This document shows, piece by piece, positions 14,887 through 23,335 of a DNA stretch of 58,830 nucleotides (the first letter of the stretch is position 1; each line of letters opens with the position of its first letter). The translations under genes were made by a program, and so were the position numbers. This stretch comes from CAWVWD01 sp965662365 (lineage in GTDB: Bacteria > Bacteroidota > Bacteroidia > Chitinophagales > Saprospiraceae). The notes under the pieces were generated by a model that searched no databases, was not told the origin of the DNA, and was given only the letters and a program-made list of their open reading frames with translations. The stretch spans positions 1 to 58,830 of the forward strand of contig CBFIHR010000021.1 of NCBI GenBank assembly GCA_965662365.1. Direction: 5' to 3'.

Positions 14887-16374
14887 GTGGATAGTCAAAG
14901 TAGGAAAATTATTTTCGGATTGAAAGTCAAACAACTTCGTAAAGGACAACAACTGTCTTTTGCCGAATTGTCGGCACGTTCAGGGTTGTCGATTTCTTAC
15001 TTAAATGAAATTGAAAAAGGTAAAAAATATCCTCGTGAAGATAAGATTGAGGCTCTGGCAGAGGCTTTAAAAGTATCGATTATCACACTTACTTCCAGTG
15101 ATTTAGGTAAACAATTATCTCCATTAGGGGAACTGTTAAAGTCTAATTTTTTGAGTGAATTACCATTGGATTTATTCGGCTTAGATGCTGGAAAAATTGT
15201 GGAGCTTTTAGCAGATGCACCGACAAAAATTGGAGCATTCATCACTACTTTAGTTAGTATTTCTCGTCGTTATGCCTTAGAGCAAGAAAATTTCTACTTT
15301 GCGGCGTTGCGTTCTTATCAAACACTACACGACAATTATTTTGAAGAAATAGAGCAAAGGGCAGACGAGTTCGTTGCCAAAAATAACTTGCCGACTAATC
15401 GTGCTGTTTCGGTTCGATTATTAAGTAAAATTATCAAATCTAAATATCGTTATAAAATTGAGGAAATGGCTTTTGGAGAAGAATTTCAGGAGTTAAACCG
15501 TTTCCGTTCAATTTATTTGCCAGAGAAAAAACGCCTGATGGTCAATAATAAATTGACTGATACGCAACGTGCTTTTTTGCTGGGTAAGGAATTAGCGTGT
15601 AATGTACTAAAACTTAAAAATCGAATTTACACCTCGACTTTTGTCAAAGTCAATTCGTTTGAAGAAGTTCTTAACAACTTCAAAGCCGCTTATTTTTCAG
15701 GTGCGATTTTAATGAATCGAGAAAGTTTAGTCGATGATTTAACACAGTTTTTTAATCGTTCAAAATGGGATGCAGAGGCTTTCATGGCGATTATGAACAA
15801 GTACAAAGCATCGCCTGAAATGTTTTTTCATCGCTTGATTTCTATCATTCCAAAGTACTTCGGTATTGATAATATTTTCTTTTTGCGTTTTAATAATCGT
15901 TTGAGTACCAACAAGTATAACCTTACCAAAGAGTTACATCTCAATCGAGAACATCAGCCTTACGGCAATGCTTTACTGGAGCATTATTGTCGTCGTTGGG
16001 TGACAATTTGGTTGTTGCAAGATTTACAGAGCAGACAAATTCGAGAAAATTATACTGGAATGTTGACAAATATTCAGCGTTCTCGCTACAATGGTTCAGA
16101 TGATGAATATTTGTGTTTCACGATTGCAAGACCAGCACATCCGACACCAGATACAAATATCAGCGTTACTTTGGGCTTATTGGTCAATGATGAATTAAAA
16201 CGTAAAATTCGTTTTTGGAATGATTCGGCCATAAAAATTAAAGAAGTGAGCCAAACTTGTGAGCGTTGCCCGATTCAAGATTGTGCCGAACGAGTTGCTT
16301 CGCCACATGTTGTTGAGCAAGAAAGGCGACAAAAGCGCTTGGAAAAAGCCTTAGAGCGATTGCTGGATAGTTAG
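14887..16374 (+). CDS. ScfR/RamB-type transcriptional regulator (XRE helix-turn-helix, DUF2083)
   Basis: A 495-residue protein with a GTG start; no nearby ATG in frame would keep the helix-turn-helix. Residues 8-65 form an XRE domain (LSFAELSARSGLSISYLNEI). The middle resembles the IrrE-like domain of this family, but the usual HExxH is replaced by FLLGKELACNV, so it should not be a protease. The C-terminus has the conserved cysteine cluster at residues 458, 461 and 466 (CERCPIQDC). Relatives such as RamB and ScfR control acetate, propionate and short-chain acyl metabolism. A cytoplasmic regulator; its targets here are unknown. Confidence 0.85.
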   Translation: MDSQSRKIIFGLKVKQLRKGQQLSFAELSARSGLSISYLNEIEKGKKYPREDKIEALAEALKVSIITLTSSDLGKQLSPLGELLKSNFLSELPLDLFGLDAGKIVELLADAPTKIGAFITTLVSISRRYALEQENFYFAALRSYQTLHDNYFEEIEQRADEFVAKNNLPTNRAVSVRLLSKIIKSKYRYKIEEMAFGEEFQELNRFRSIYLPEKKRLMVNNKLTDTQRAFLLGKELACNVLKLKNRIYTSTFVKVNSFEEVLNNFKAAYFSGAILMNRESLVDDLTQFFNRSKWDAEAFMAIMNKYKASPEMFFHRLISIIPKYFGIDNIFFLRFNNRLSTNKYNLTKELHLNREHQPYGNALLEHYCRRWVTIWLLQDLQSRQIRENYTGMLTNIQRSRYNGSDDEYLCFTIARPAHPTPDTNISVTLGLLVNDELKRKIRFWNDSAIKIKEVSQTCERCPIQDCAERVASPHVVEQERRQKRLEKALERLLDS

Positions 16375-16440
16375 AAAATCAAATATTTTGTTCGTTATAA
16401 ATCAGAGCGTAAAAACTACTTATAAGTTTCCAAAATGAAA

Positions 16441-16489
16441 ATGAGCCATACCGTATATTTCCCGAGATGGGACGAGCGGTATGGCTCAT
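16441..16489. terminator. Nested hairpin terminator
   Basis: The outer stem ATGAGCCATACCG (16441-16453) pairs perfectly with 16477-16489. Within the 23-base loop, TCCC and GGGA can form a short inner stem. A T-rich stretch follows. It lies 66 bases after the regulator gene. Confidence 0.75.
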
Positions 16490-16627
16490 TATATTTTTCT
16501 AAAGATGTTGTTTAGTAAAGTGTTATGTTGTTCAAACGTTTGTGCTAATCATTAGGAAATATGTAGTTGTGTGTAGATGTTGTTTTATGTAATGATTCTC
16601 ACGGTATGTTTTATCAACTGAAGTGAC

Positions 16628-17209
16628 TTACTGTAACGAAATTTCTTTTTCTTCAACCATTTTACGAATATTGATCAAAGCGTAGCGCATGCGACCTAAA
16701 GCAGTATTAATACTTACTCTTGTCAAAGCTGCGATTTCTTTAAAACTCATTTCAGCATAGTGTCTAAGGATAACAACTTCACGTTGTTCAGGAGGAAGTT
16801 GATCAACTAAGCGACGAACCTTATCATGGGTTTGACTACGAATAATGCGTGTTTCTGCATTTTCCTCACTTACACTTATTACACTGAAAATGTCGAATTC
16901 ATCTGTCGGTGCGACAGTCGGTTTACGTTTACTACGACGAAAATGATCAACGCACATATTATAAGCAATTCGCATTGCCCATTGTACGAATTTTCCTTCT
17001 TCGTTGTACTTTCCTTTACGTAATGTATCGATGATTTTGATGAAGGTATCTTGGAAAATATCTTCCGCAAGACTTCTTTCCTTGACGAAAAGGTAAATCG
17101 AGGTATAAATTTTGTTTTTGTGACGATTTAACAACTCTTCGAAGGCTTTTTCGTTGCCGTCTAAGTACGAACGTACGAGATCACGGTCATTAAGCGATTT
17201 AATTTGCAT
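16628..17209 (-). CDS. RNA polymerase sigma factor, ECF subfamily
   Basis: A 193-residue sigma-70 family protein. Region 2 covers about residues 23-95 (RSLAEDIFQDTFIKII, then FVQWAMRIAYNMCVDHFRR) and region 4 about 130-180 (LPPEQREVVILRHYAEMSFK, then RVSINTALGRMRYALINI). No anti-sigma gene is adjacent. Soluble ECF-like factors without a partner are common in Bacteroidota, where region 4 often ends in an RMRYA motif as here. The target promoter cannot be inferred. Confidence 0.92.
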   Translation of the reverse strand: MQIKSLNDRDLVRSYLDGNEKAFEELLNRHKNKIYTSIYLFVKERSLAEDIFQDTFIKIIDTLRKGKYNEEGKFVQWAMRIAYNMCVDHFRRSKRKPTVAPTDEFDIFSVISVSEENAETRIIRSQTHDKVRRLVDQLPPEQREVVILRHYAEMSFKEIAALTRVSINTALGRMRYALINIRKMVEEKEISLQ

Positions 17210-17826
17210 ATCGGTTTAATTTACTTGTAACTGTGTTGATAGTTAATGTGCCTTTAGTGTGAAGGCGTTTTCAATTTTGAAGCAAAAAAAGTGTAGAGTT
17301 TTTAACCGATATTAAATTAATTTTAAAGTTGTGAAAAAAAGTAGTCTAATTTTAGATTTAACCTACTTAGATTTATAAATTGATTTTGTTGACTGAATTA
17401 ATTACGATTATGTTTATAATATGTTTCATATACCAACAATTATCAATTCAAAATTAGCAAAGAATATTCCAAACAAAAAACTTTTCTAGATAAAATTGAT
17501 TATAAAAGTCATTTTAGTCAAAATTAGAATGCTGAATTATGCCATTTTTTAGATTTGTGTTTGGTTCATTTAATCTCGAAAACCCTGATCAAAATTAAAA
17601 AAAATGACAAGTCTTATAATCACGATATTGTCAAAGAAAAATAGTGCCAAACTTTCAATCTATGAAAAGAAAGAACAGAAATTGACTGAAAACGACTAAA
17701 AATTAGCGATATTTGATTTAAAGTATCTATCGAAATATAAAACTTGAATAAATTTAGAGGTGTGAATTTTAGGTAACCGAAACTCGCAAACCGTCTGTCG
17801 ATAAGACAGCCCCAAAACTCTTACAA
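17210..17826. other. Long AT-rich gene-free stretch before aat
   Basis: About 617 bases without a supported gene. It is poor in G and C and holds only very short ORFs (19 codons or fewer). The one notable structure is CTGTC/GACAG at about 17793-17809, a small hairpin some 20 bases before the aat start. The length is large for this gene-dense window. Confidence 0.45.
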
Positions 17827-18504
17827 ATGTATTGGCTTCCAGATGATGAATTGGTTTTTCCATCTCCCGAATTGGCAAATGAAGATGGAATTTTAGCGTT
17901 AGGAGGCGACTTGTCGCCAAAGCGATTGATTTTAGCTTATCAACATGGTATTTTTCCGTGGTTCAATGAAGATGATCCAATTATTTGGTGGTCACCTGAT
18001 CCTCGGTTTGTACTTTTGCCTCAAAATTTGAAAGTGTCGAAAAGTATGCGGCAGGTGCTACGGCGAGAAACCTTTAAGATTACCTATGACACTGATTTTC
18101 AGTCAGTTTTATGGAATTGTCAAAATATTAGAAGGAAAGGTCAAGGTGGTACTTGGATTACCAACGAAATGTTCGAGGCGTATATGACCTTACATCAAAT
18201 CGGGTTGGCTCACTCGGTTGAAGTTTGGCAAAATGACCAGTTAGTCGGTGGATTGTATGGTATTTCATTAGGAAAATGCTTTTACGGCGAGTCTATGTTT
18301 GCGAAAGTTAGTAATGCTTCTAAGGCGGGGTTTATTACATTCGTTCAAAATTTAGCATCTTTGGGTTTTGATTTAATTGACTGCCAAACGGAAACAGGGC
18401 ATTTAAGAAGTTTAGGGGCTGATTTCATTGACAGGGCAGATTTTTTGGAATATTTAAGAGTAAATAATCAAAAGGATACTTGGATTGGTAAATGGAAGTT
18501 TTAA
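17827..18504 (+). CDS. aat: Leucyl/phenylalanyl-tRNA--protein transferase
   Basis: A 225-residue enzyme that adds Leu or Phe from charged tRNA to N-terminal Arg or Lys of proteins, marking them for ClpAP-type degradation (N-degron pathway). Diagnostic phrases: FPSPELANEDGILALGGDLS, GIFPWFNEDDPIIWWSPDPR, GGTWITNEMFEAY and VGGLYGISLGKCFYGESMF. Length and start match the family. trmB follows 45 bases downstream on the same strand; the gap holds TAGGAGTTATTCTTAG, a word seen again at 19320-19335. Confidence 0.95.
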   Translation: MYWLPDDELVFPSPELANEDGILALGGDLSPKRLILAYQHGIFPWFNEDDPIIWWSPDPRFVLLPQNLKVSKSMRQVLRRETFKITYDTDFQSVLWNCQNIRRKGQGGTWITNEMFEAYMTLHQIGLAHSVEVWQNDQLVGGLYGISLGKCFYGESMFAKVSNASKAGFITFVQNLASLGFDLIDCQTETGHLRSLGADFIDRADFLEYLRVNNQKDTWIGKWKF

Positions 18505-18549
18505 CAGGGCTAATTAGGAGTTATTCTTAGTGAAAACAGGATTTTAAAA

Positions 18550-19227
18550 ATGGGCGGAAAAAAGAAATTAATACGGTTCGAGCAGTTATCGACAATGCCG
18601 AATGTCTATCAAAATTTTAATATTACAAAACCTGCTTTGATTAATGCAGAGGGCGACGCAGTGGATTTGAGTGGAAAATGGTCAACGGAGCATTTCAAAA
18701 ATGAAAATCCGTTGATATTAGAACTGGCTTGTGGCGGTGGAGAATATACGGTTGCATTAGCAGAACGCTATCCTAATACGAACTTTATTGGCATCGACAT
18801 TAAAGGAGCGAGAATCTGGAAAGGTGCGAATAAGGCAATAGAACAAAAGCAGTACAATGTGGCTTTTTGTCGTATTCGTATCGAGCAAATTGCTACATTT
18901 TTTGGAAAAGAAGTTGATGAAATTTGGATTACTTTTCCGGATCCTTTTTATAAAAAAGTACGTCGTCGCTTAACGCATCCAAATTTCTTAAATCATTATC
19001 GAAAAATCCTTAAAGATGATGGAATCGTTCATCTAAAAACGGATGATGATATGTTGTTTGAGTTCACAATGGAAACTTTAGAACAGGAAAAAATCGATAT
19101 TATTTATGCAGATGACAATATCTACTCTAAGCCTTTGTATCACAGCGATTTGGAGGTGAAAACAGCCTATGAAAATATGCACTTACGCAATCGTAAAACG
19201 ATTAAGTATGTGAAGTTTAGGTTATAA
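18550..19227 (+). CDS. trmB: tRNA (guanine-N7)-methyltransferase
   Basis: A 225-residue class I SAM methyltransferase that makes m7G46 in tRNA. The SAM-binding loop is LELACGGGEYTVALAERYP, followed by NFIGIDIKGARIWKGANKA and the TrmB hallmark DEIWITFPDPFYKKVRRRL with LTHPNFLNHY. The start ATG fits the family although the first 20 residues (MGGKKKLIRFEQLSTMPNVY) are lineage-type. Probably co-transcribed with aat. Cytoplasmic. Confidence 0.95.
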   Translation: MGGKKKLIRFEQLSTMPNVYQNFNITKPALINAEGDAVDLSGKWSTEHFKNENPLILELACGGGEYTVALAERYPNTNFIGIDIKGARIWKGANKAIEQKQYNVAFCRIRIEQIATFFGKEVDEIWITFPDPFYKKVRRRLTHPNFLNHYRKILKDDGIVHLKTDDDMLFEFTMETLEQEKIDIIYADDNIYSKPLYHSDLEVKTAYENMHLRNRKTIKYVKFRL

Positions 19228-19541
19228 AAATTATCATTGATAGTTTCTAAATTTAGTAGATTGACCCGAATAAAAAGTTATTACGAGTAGGACAAAATCA
19301 ACTTTGGAAAGGAATAATGTAGGAGTTATTCGTAGCGGTTCGCATTATTATTTCCGAAGTTTGTCCAAGGAAGAGTGTGTATTTATTGATTTACTACTCC
19401 TAAAGGAGATATTTGAAAAAAGTAGAAGCCTTAAATTTTGAAAATTTCAATGAATCGTTGATAAAATAGTCTGAAATTGAATACTTTGTTTTGCCTAAAT
19501 ACTAATTAATTACTACAATTTAACCTAATTCGTTCGCATCA
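19228..19541. repeat. Gene-free spacer with a long imperfect inverted repeat
   Basis: Arms at 19290-19319 and 19343-19366 pair over GGACAAA, CTT-GGAAA and AATAATG, with a four-base bulge. The loop holds TAGGAGTTATTCGTAG (19320-19335), 15 of 16 bases identical to 18515-18530 before trmB. It may act as a terminator for trmB or as a structured leader of the next gene. No ORF is supported. Confidence 0.5.
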
Positions 19542-20738
19542 ATGCAAAAAATATTTTTTCTACTCTGTATCGTTTTTATCGTTGCTTTTTTATCGTCGTC
19601 ACCTGCGTTTCTAACAATTTCGTTAGTAGCTTTTTTTGTGTTAGCGATTTATGACAGCTATTTGAATAAAGATTTCAAGGTGAAGTGGCAAAATTTCATT
19701 GGAAACAAATCGTATGTCGCTGCTACAGCTATCTTTTTTCTCATTGCTTATAGCGGGATTTATTCTGAGTTGACGCCTTTTTATTGGGACAGAGTGCGTG
19801 TTGCTTTACCTTTTTTGATTTTACCTTTTGCATTTTCGAGTTTACCAAAGCTATCCGAGCGACAGTTTCAATTGGTGTTATATTTCTTAGTGATTAGTGT
19901 TTCCGTTGCTTCGGTTGCAACGCTGGCGAATTATCTTTCTGACTACGCTTTTTATAATAAACAATTAGAATACGGGCGACCGATTCCGACTCCGATTCAT
20001 CATATTCGATTTAGTTTATTGATTGCCTTTACGGTTGCTGTTGGTTTATGGTTATTGGTGAAAAACGTCGTATATCAGTACGCCTGGGAACGTTGGGTCT
20101 TGCTTGGTTTGATAGCTTTTTTATTTGTATTTATCCATGTTCTTTCGGTACGTAGCGGAATTGCGGTCATGTATTCAACTTTATTCTGTTTGAGTTTGCA
20201 ATATGTCTTTAAGACGAAAAAGTATATTTTAGGCGGAAGTGTCGTTTTAGTGATTATTGCAGCCCCTTTTTTAGCGTATCAATTAGTGCCGAGTTTTAAA
20301 AATCGTATTGCTTATGCGGTTTATGATTTTCAAAATATGCAAAAAGGCAACGTGAAAAACTTCTCTGACGGCGAACGAATGATTTCGTACGAAGCAGGTT
20401 TTCAAGTTGGTAATCGTAGTCCATTGTTAGGCGTTGGTATTGGAGATTTAGACAATGAAATTCGTCAATTTTATGCTAAAAAGTACCCAGAGTTTATCGT
20501 CAAACGGCCGCATAATCAGTTTATATTTTTCTATGCAGCAATAGGAATTATTGGAACAATTGCTTTTCTCATCGCTTTTTTGATACCATTTTTTCACAAT
20601 TCCAACTTCAAAGATGAATTGATCTTGGCATTTCACATCATCGTATTTTTATCATTTATGGTCGAAACAACGATAGGCAGTGCGATCGGAACAGCTTATT
20701 ATGTTTTCTTTTTATTATTTTTACTAAAACATCGGTGA
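19542..20738 (+). CDS. O-antigen ligase/polymerase-like membrane protein
   Basis: A 398-residue protein with about ten to eleven membrane segments, a large extracytoplasmic loop (about residues 245-325) and the Wzy_C-type motif KRPHNQFIFFYAAIGIIG near residue 320. The family joins or polymerises lipid-linked glycans at the outer face of the inner membrane (WaaL, Wzy and relatives). The exact substrate is unknown, and no other glycan assembly gene is adjacent. The first ATG precedes a hydrophobic helix directly. Confidence 0.82.
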   Translation: MQKIFFLLCIVFIVAFLSSSPAFLTISLVAFFVLAIYDSYLNKDFKVKWQNFIGNKSYVAATAIFFLIAYSGIYSELTPFYWDRVRVALPFLILPFAFSSLPKLSERQFQLVLYFLVISVSVASVATLANYLSDYAFYNKQLEYGRPIPTPIHHIRFSLLIAFTVAVGLWLLVKNVVYQYAWERWVLLGLIAFLFVFIHVLSVRSGIAVMYSTLFCLSLQYVFKTKKYILGGSVVLVIIAAPFLAYQLVPSFKNRIAYAVYDFQNMQKGNVKNFSDGERMISYEAGFQVGNRSPLLGVGIGDLDNEIRQFYAKKYPEFIVKRPHNQFIFFYAAIGIIGTIAFLIAFLIPFFHNSNFKDELILAFHIIVFLSFMVETTIGSAIGTAYYVFFLLFLLKHR

Positions 20739-20795
20739 CCATTTTTACGCTTTAGAAGTTAGGTTTACGGGAAGTTGTTGTAATGAAGTCGATTT

Positions 20796-20839
20796 CAATC
20801 TTTCAGGTATAATTTTTATAAAATTTCCCTGAAAGATTG
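20796..20839. terminator. Bidirectional terminator between convergent genes
   Basis: A perfect 12-bp stem, CAATCTTTCAGG at 20796-20807 with its complement at 20828-20839, and a 20-base T/A-rich loop. It lies between the ligase-like gene and the phosphodiesterase gene. Confidence 0.7.
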
Positions 20840-20909
20840 TCACAAAGAATAACATCTGTCAGTATAACATCTTCGAATTTTTGAGGTATCCTGACTATAT
20901 TTTATAAGA

Positions 20910-21797
20910 TTAAAATCCTAATTCTTCTAAAACTTCTTTCATTAAATCTGGTCTATCTGTAATCAAGCCGTCTGCCCCTAATTCAATTAAGACTTTCATC
21001 GTTTCCTTATCGTTGATTGTCCAATAGTGAACGGCCATATTTCTTCTGTGTGCTGATTTGATTACTTGTTTCGAAGCCAAGTTAATACCACTATTTTCAG
21101 TTGGAATCGCTACAACAGAGGCTTCGGGGCGATACAAAAACTCCATGGCTGAAAGCCCTGTAAACACAAAGTCTTTTGTGGCCTCTTCTGAAGTTCCGAT
21201 AAGGATTTGACCATCGGTTATCTCATAAAAATAGCTTAATACATCATCGCTAAATGCTACGACAACAATTCTTTTTTCTAACTCATATTGTTCAATCATT
21301 GCTTTTAGTAATTCGGCAGCACGTTTACCATCTTCGCCTCGGTCTTTGAGTTCGACCATCAATTGATAATTCGGAAAAGTTGTAAAAATATCTTCTAATT
21401 TGGCTGGTGAGATAGTGTCATTAGCGTAAGGATTATTATCATTAATATCTTTAAATGTATGTGCAAAATTAAATTGTAATAACTCATCGTAGGTGTAATC
21501 AATAACAGGACCCGTTCCGTTGCTCGTTCTATCAATCGTCAAATCATGATGCGTAATTAAGACTTCGTCTTTGGTCATTGTTACGTCCATTTCTAAGGCA
21601 TCGACGCCAATAGCTGCCGACCCTTGAAAAGCAACCATTGTATTTTCAGGAAATAAATCTTTGCTACCGCCATGAGCAATTATCCATGGTGCATCGCTTT
21701 TATCAATTTTGTAAGGGTTGATTTCAATCGCTTGCTGTTCGGGAACACAAGCGGTGAAAATTATGGTTGCGAAAAGCAAAAAGTAGATATTTTTCAT
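20910..21797 (-). CDS. Glycerophosphodiester phosphodiesterase lipoprotein
   Basis: A GDPD-family TIM barrel. Signal sequence MKNIYFLLFATIIFTAC has a lipobox with Cys17. The active-site set is present: HGG with His42, Glu51-Asn52 (FPENT), Glu69 and Asp71 (ALEMDVTMTKD), His84 (ITHHDLTIDRTSNG). The enzyme releases sn-glycerol 3-phosphate from lipid-derived diesters in the envelope. A second in-frame ATG at 21812, five codons upstream, comes from a perfect 15-bp tandem duplication; I prefer the inner ATG because it gives a compact signal peptide. The upstream membrane gene ends 10 bases before the outer ATG, so the two form one transcript. Confidence 0.92.
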   Translation of the reverse strand: MKNIYFLLFATIIFTACVPEQQAIEINPYKIDKSDAPWIIAHGGSKDLFPENTMVAFQGSAAIGVDALEMDVTMTKDEVLITHHDLTIDRTSNGTGPVIDYTYDELLQFNFAHTFKDINDNNPYANDTISPAKLEDIFTTFPNYQLMVELKDRGEDGKRAAELLKAMIEQYELEKRIVVVAFSDDVLSYFYEITDGQILIGTSEEATKDFVFTGLSAMEFLYRPEASVVAIPTENSGINLASKQVIKSAHRRNMAVHYWTINDKETMKVLIELGADGLITDRPDLMKEVLEELGF

Positions 21798-21820
21798 CTG
21801 AATTATTTTCATCTGAATTA
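21791..21820. repeat. Perfect 15-bp tandem duplication over the gdpD start
   Basis: TTTTCATCTGAATTA occurs twice in a row (21791-21805 and 21806-21820). On the coding (minus) strand each copy carries the same upstream sequence and an ATG, so the gene has two equivalent in-frame starts. Confidence 0.8.
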
Positions 21821-21822
21821 TT

Positions 21823-22167
21823 TTAAAAAAATAAGATTAAACCAATAACTCCTAAAAAGGCCGCAATCGTCAGGCTACCTGCAATCAAGCCGATCCAAGC
21901 CCAGCGACTTTTTTGTTTTTTGCGAAAAGCAATGATACTCAACACAACTGCGGCAAGACCTAAGAAAATCCCCACAATACTCAAAAAAGGAACAAAGGCT
22001 AAGGCTAATCCTAAGACGCCACTGCCTGCGGACAAGTAATCATAACGAATTGTTTTTTCGTCATTTTATTCTGTGTAGGTCTGTTGTTCCATCGGTTTGA
22101 AGGCAATGCTTACAGCAGACATCTGTAGGGTCATTGACAAAGAAAGTAATAGAATAATGTATCTCAT
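21823..22167 (-). pseudogene. Small membrane protein gene interrupted by an in-frame UAA
   Basis: Reading from ATG at 22167 gives 33 residues with a signal peptide (MRYIILLLSLSMTLQMSAVS, then a short linker ending TYTE), a TAA at 22068-22066, and then, in the same frame, 80 further residues: NDEKTIRYDYLSAGSGVLGL and two hydrophobic segments separated by FRKKQKSRWAWIG, as in small DUF4190-like proteins. One change (CAA to TAA) would explain the break. Alternatives: initiation at TTG 22035 to give a 70-residue protein; or initiation at ATG 22064 with a one-base shift in an A6 run (22053-22058). It is immediately upstream of the phosphodiesterase gene. Confidence 0.6.
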
Positions 22168-22337
22168 TAGTTGTATGTTTTTTCGTAAAGTTACAAAAAT
22201 GAGTGTTTAGAAATAATAAAATTTGAGAGAATTGTAAATACCCAATACAAGTTTTTTCGGAGCTGCAAAAGTATGAGTACGTGGTATTGATGATTTGACC
22301 TTTCACTTCTATAAGGAGGGTAGGGATGTAAAAGAAA

Positions 22338-22376
22338 AAGGGCAAATTATAAAATAAATGTTTACAATTTGCCCTT
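22338..22376 (-). terminator. Terminator after the CvfB-like gene
   Basis: AAGGGCAAATT at 22338-22348 with its complement ending at 22376; the stem is 16 bp with one mismatch and a 7-base loop, and the minus strand continues into a pyrimidine-rich run. It starts 6 bases past the stop codon. Confidence 0.8.
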
Positions 22377-22381
22377 AGCAA

Positions 22382-23233
22382 TTATGGTTTTTCGACCAAT
22401 TCAATAAAGTCTTTTCTCAAGCTGATGACTCCTTTTTTATATAAAATTCCGACGCCACGTTTGAACATTTTTTTACTCATATTCATCATTTGGCGAATTT
22501 TTTCAGGTTGACTATTATCGGTCAAGTACATTCTCCCGTCTTCTGACTTTTGTAATTTTGATAGGATAATTTCGGCGGCATCATTTAAGCCGTCAATGCC
22601 TTTTTTCCGTAAGGAAATATCTAATTTTCCATCTTCACGAACCGCTTTGATATAACCTTTTAGTTGTTGTCCGATATTCAAAACTTTGTAAGCATCGCTT
22701 CTGAAAATCAAGCCCCAAGCTTTTCCGTTTACAATCACTTTATACCCTAAGTCCGTTCTTTTGACGACTGTCAAATCTACCTCTTCGCCTTTTTTGGTGT
22801 AAATGGCTTCTTTTCCAACATAGCGATTGATGCGAGCCGAAGCCGCCAAACGCTCTGTTTCTTCATCGACATAGACGTAAACCAAATAATGGCGACCAAC
22901 TTCCATGCGCTTCAATTGTTCTCGAAACGGCACAAATAATTGCTTCATCAAGCCCCAATCCAAAAATGCACCATATTCATTGACATCTTTACATTGTAGA
23001 TTTGCAAAATCACCGACTTTCGCCAAAGGCTTGCGAGTAGTTGCAATGATTCGATTTTCATTATCATTATAAATAAAAACCTCGATTTCTTTATCGACCG
23101 TTATTTCGACATTATCCATTACTTCATTCTGTGGCAGTAAGATTTCCCCGAAAGGGCCACCATCCAAATAGTAACCAAAAGACACCTCTTTCACCACATC
23201 TAACGTACAAAACTCTCCTATTTTTGGAAACAT
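22382..23233 (-). CDS. cvfB: CvfB-like S1 RNA-binding protein
   Basis: A 283-residue protein of the CvfB/YitL family: consecutive S1-like domains (for example VGDFANLQCKDVNEYGAFLD at about residue 72 and LKGYIKAVREDGKLDISLRK at about 190) and a C-terminal winged helix (IRQMMNMSKKMFKRGVGILY). Relatives bind RNA and affect virulence-factor expression in Staphylococcus; the role in Bacteroidota is not established. Cytoplasmic. The spacer upstream is a repeat-word region with about 9-bp period. Confidence 0.85.
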   Translation of the reverse strand: MFPKIGEFCTLDVVKEVSFGYYLDGGPFGEILLPQNEVMDNVEITVDKEIEVFIYNDNENRIIATTRKPLAKVGDFANLQCKDVNEYGAFLDWGLMKQLFVPFREQLKRMEVGRHYLVYVYVDEETERLAASARINRYVGKEAIYTKKGEEVDLTVVKRTDLGYKVIVNGKAWGLIFRSDAYKVLNIGQQLKGYIKAVREDGKLDISLRKKGIDGLNDAAEIILSKLQKSEDGRMYLTDNSQPEKIRQMMNMSKKMFKRGVGILYKKGVISLRKDFIELVEKP

Positions 23234-23335
23234 ATTATTTAGTAGTTTTAGTAGTCGGGTAGCTTAAGTAGTTTCAGTAGTTATTTACGTCCATTACTTA
23301 TTACCTGCTACTTATTACCTATTTTATCTATTTTT
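23234..23335 (-). repeat. Word-repeat spacer before the cvfB-like gene
   Basis: On the plus strand GTAG cores occur at 23242, 23251, 23259, 23268 and 23277, a near-regular 8-9 bp period, next to the start codon. Further from the start, TACTTATTACCT occurs twice (23295-23306 and 23309-23320). Same architecture class as the heptamer leaders but with another word and period. Confidence 0.5.
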
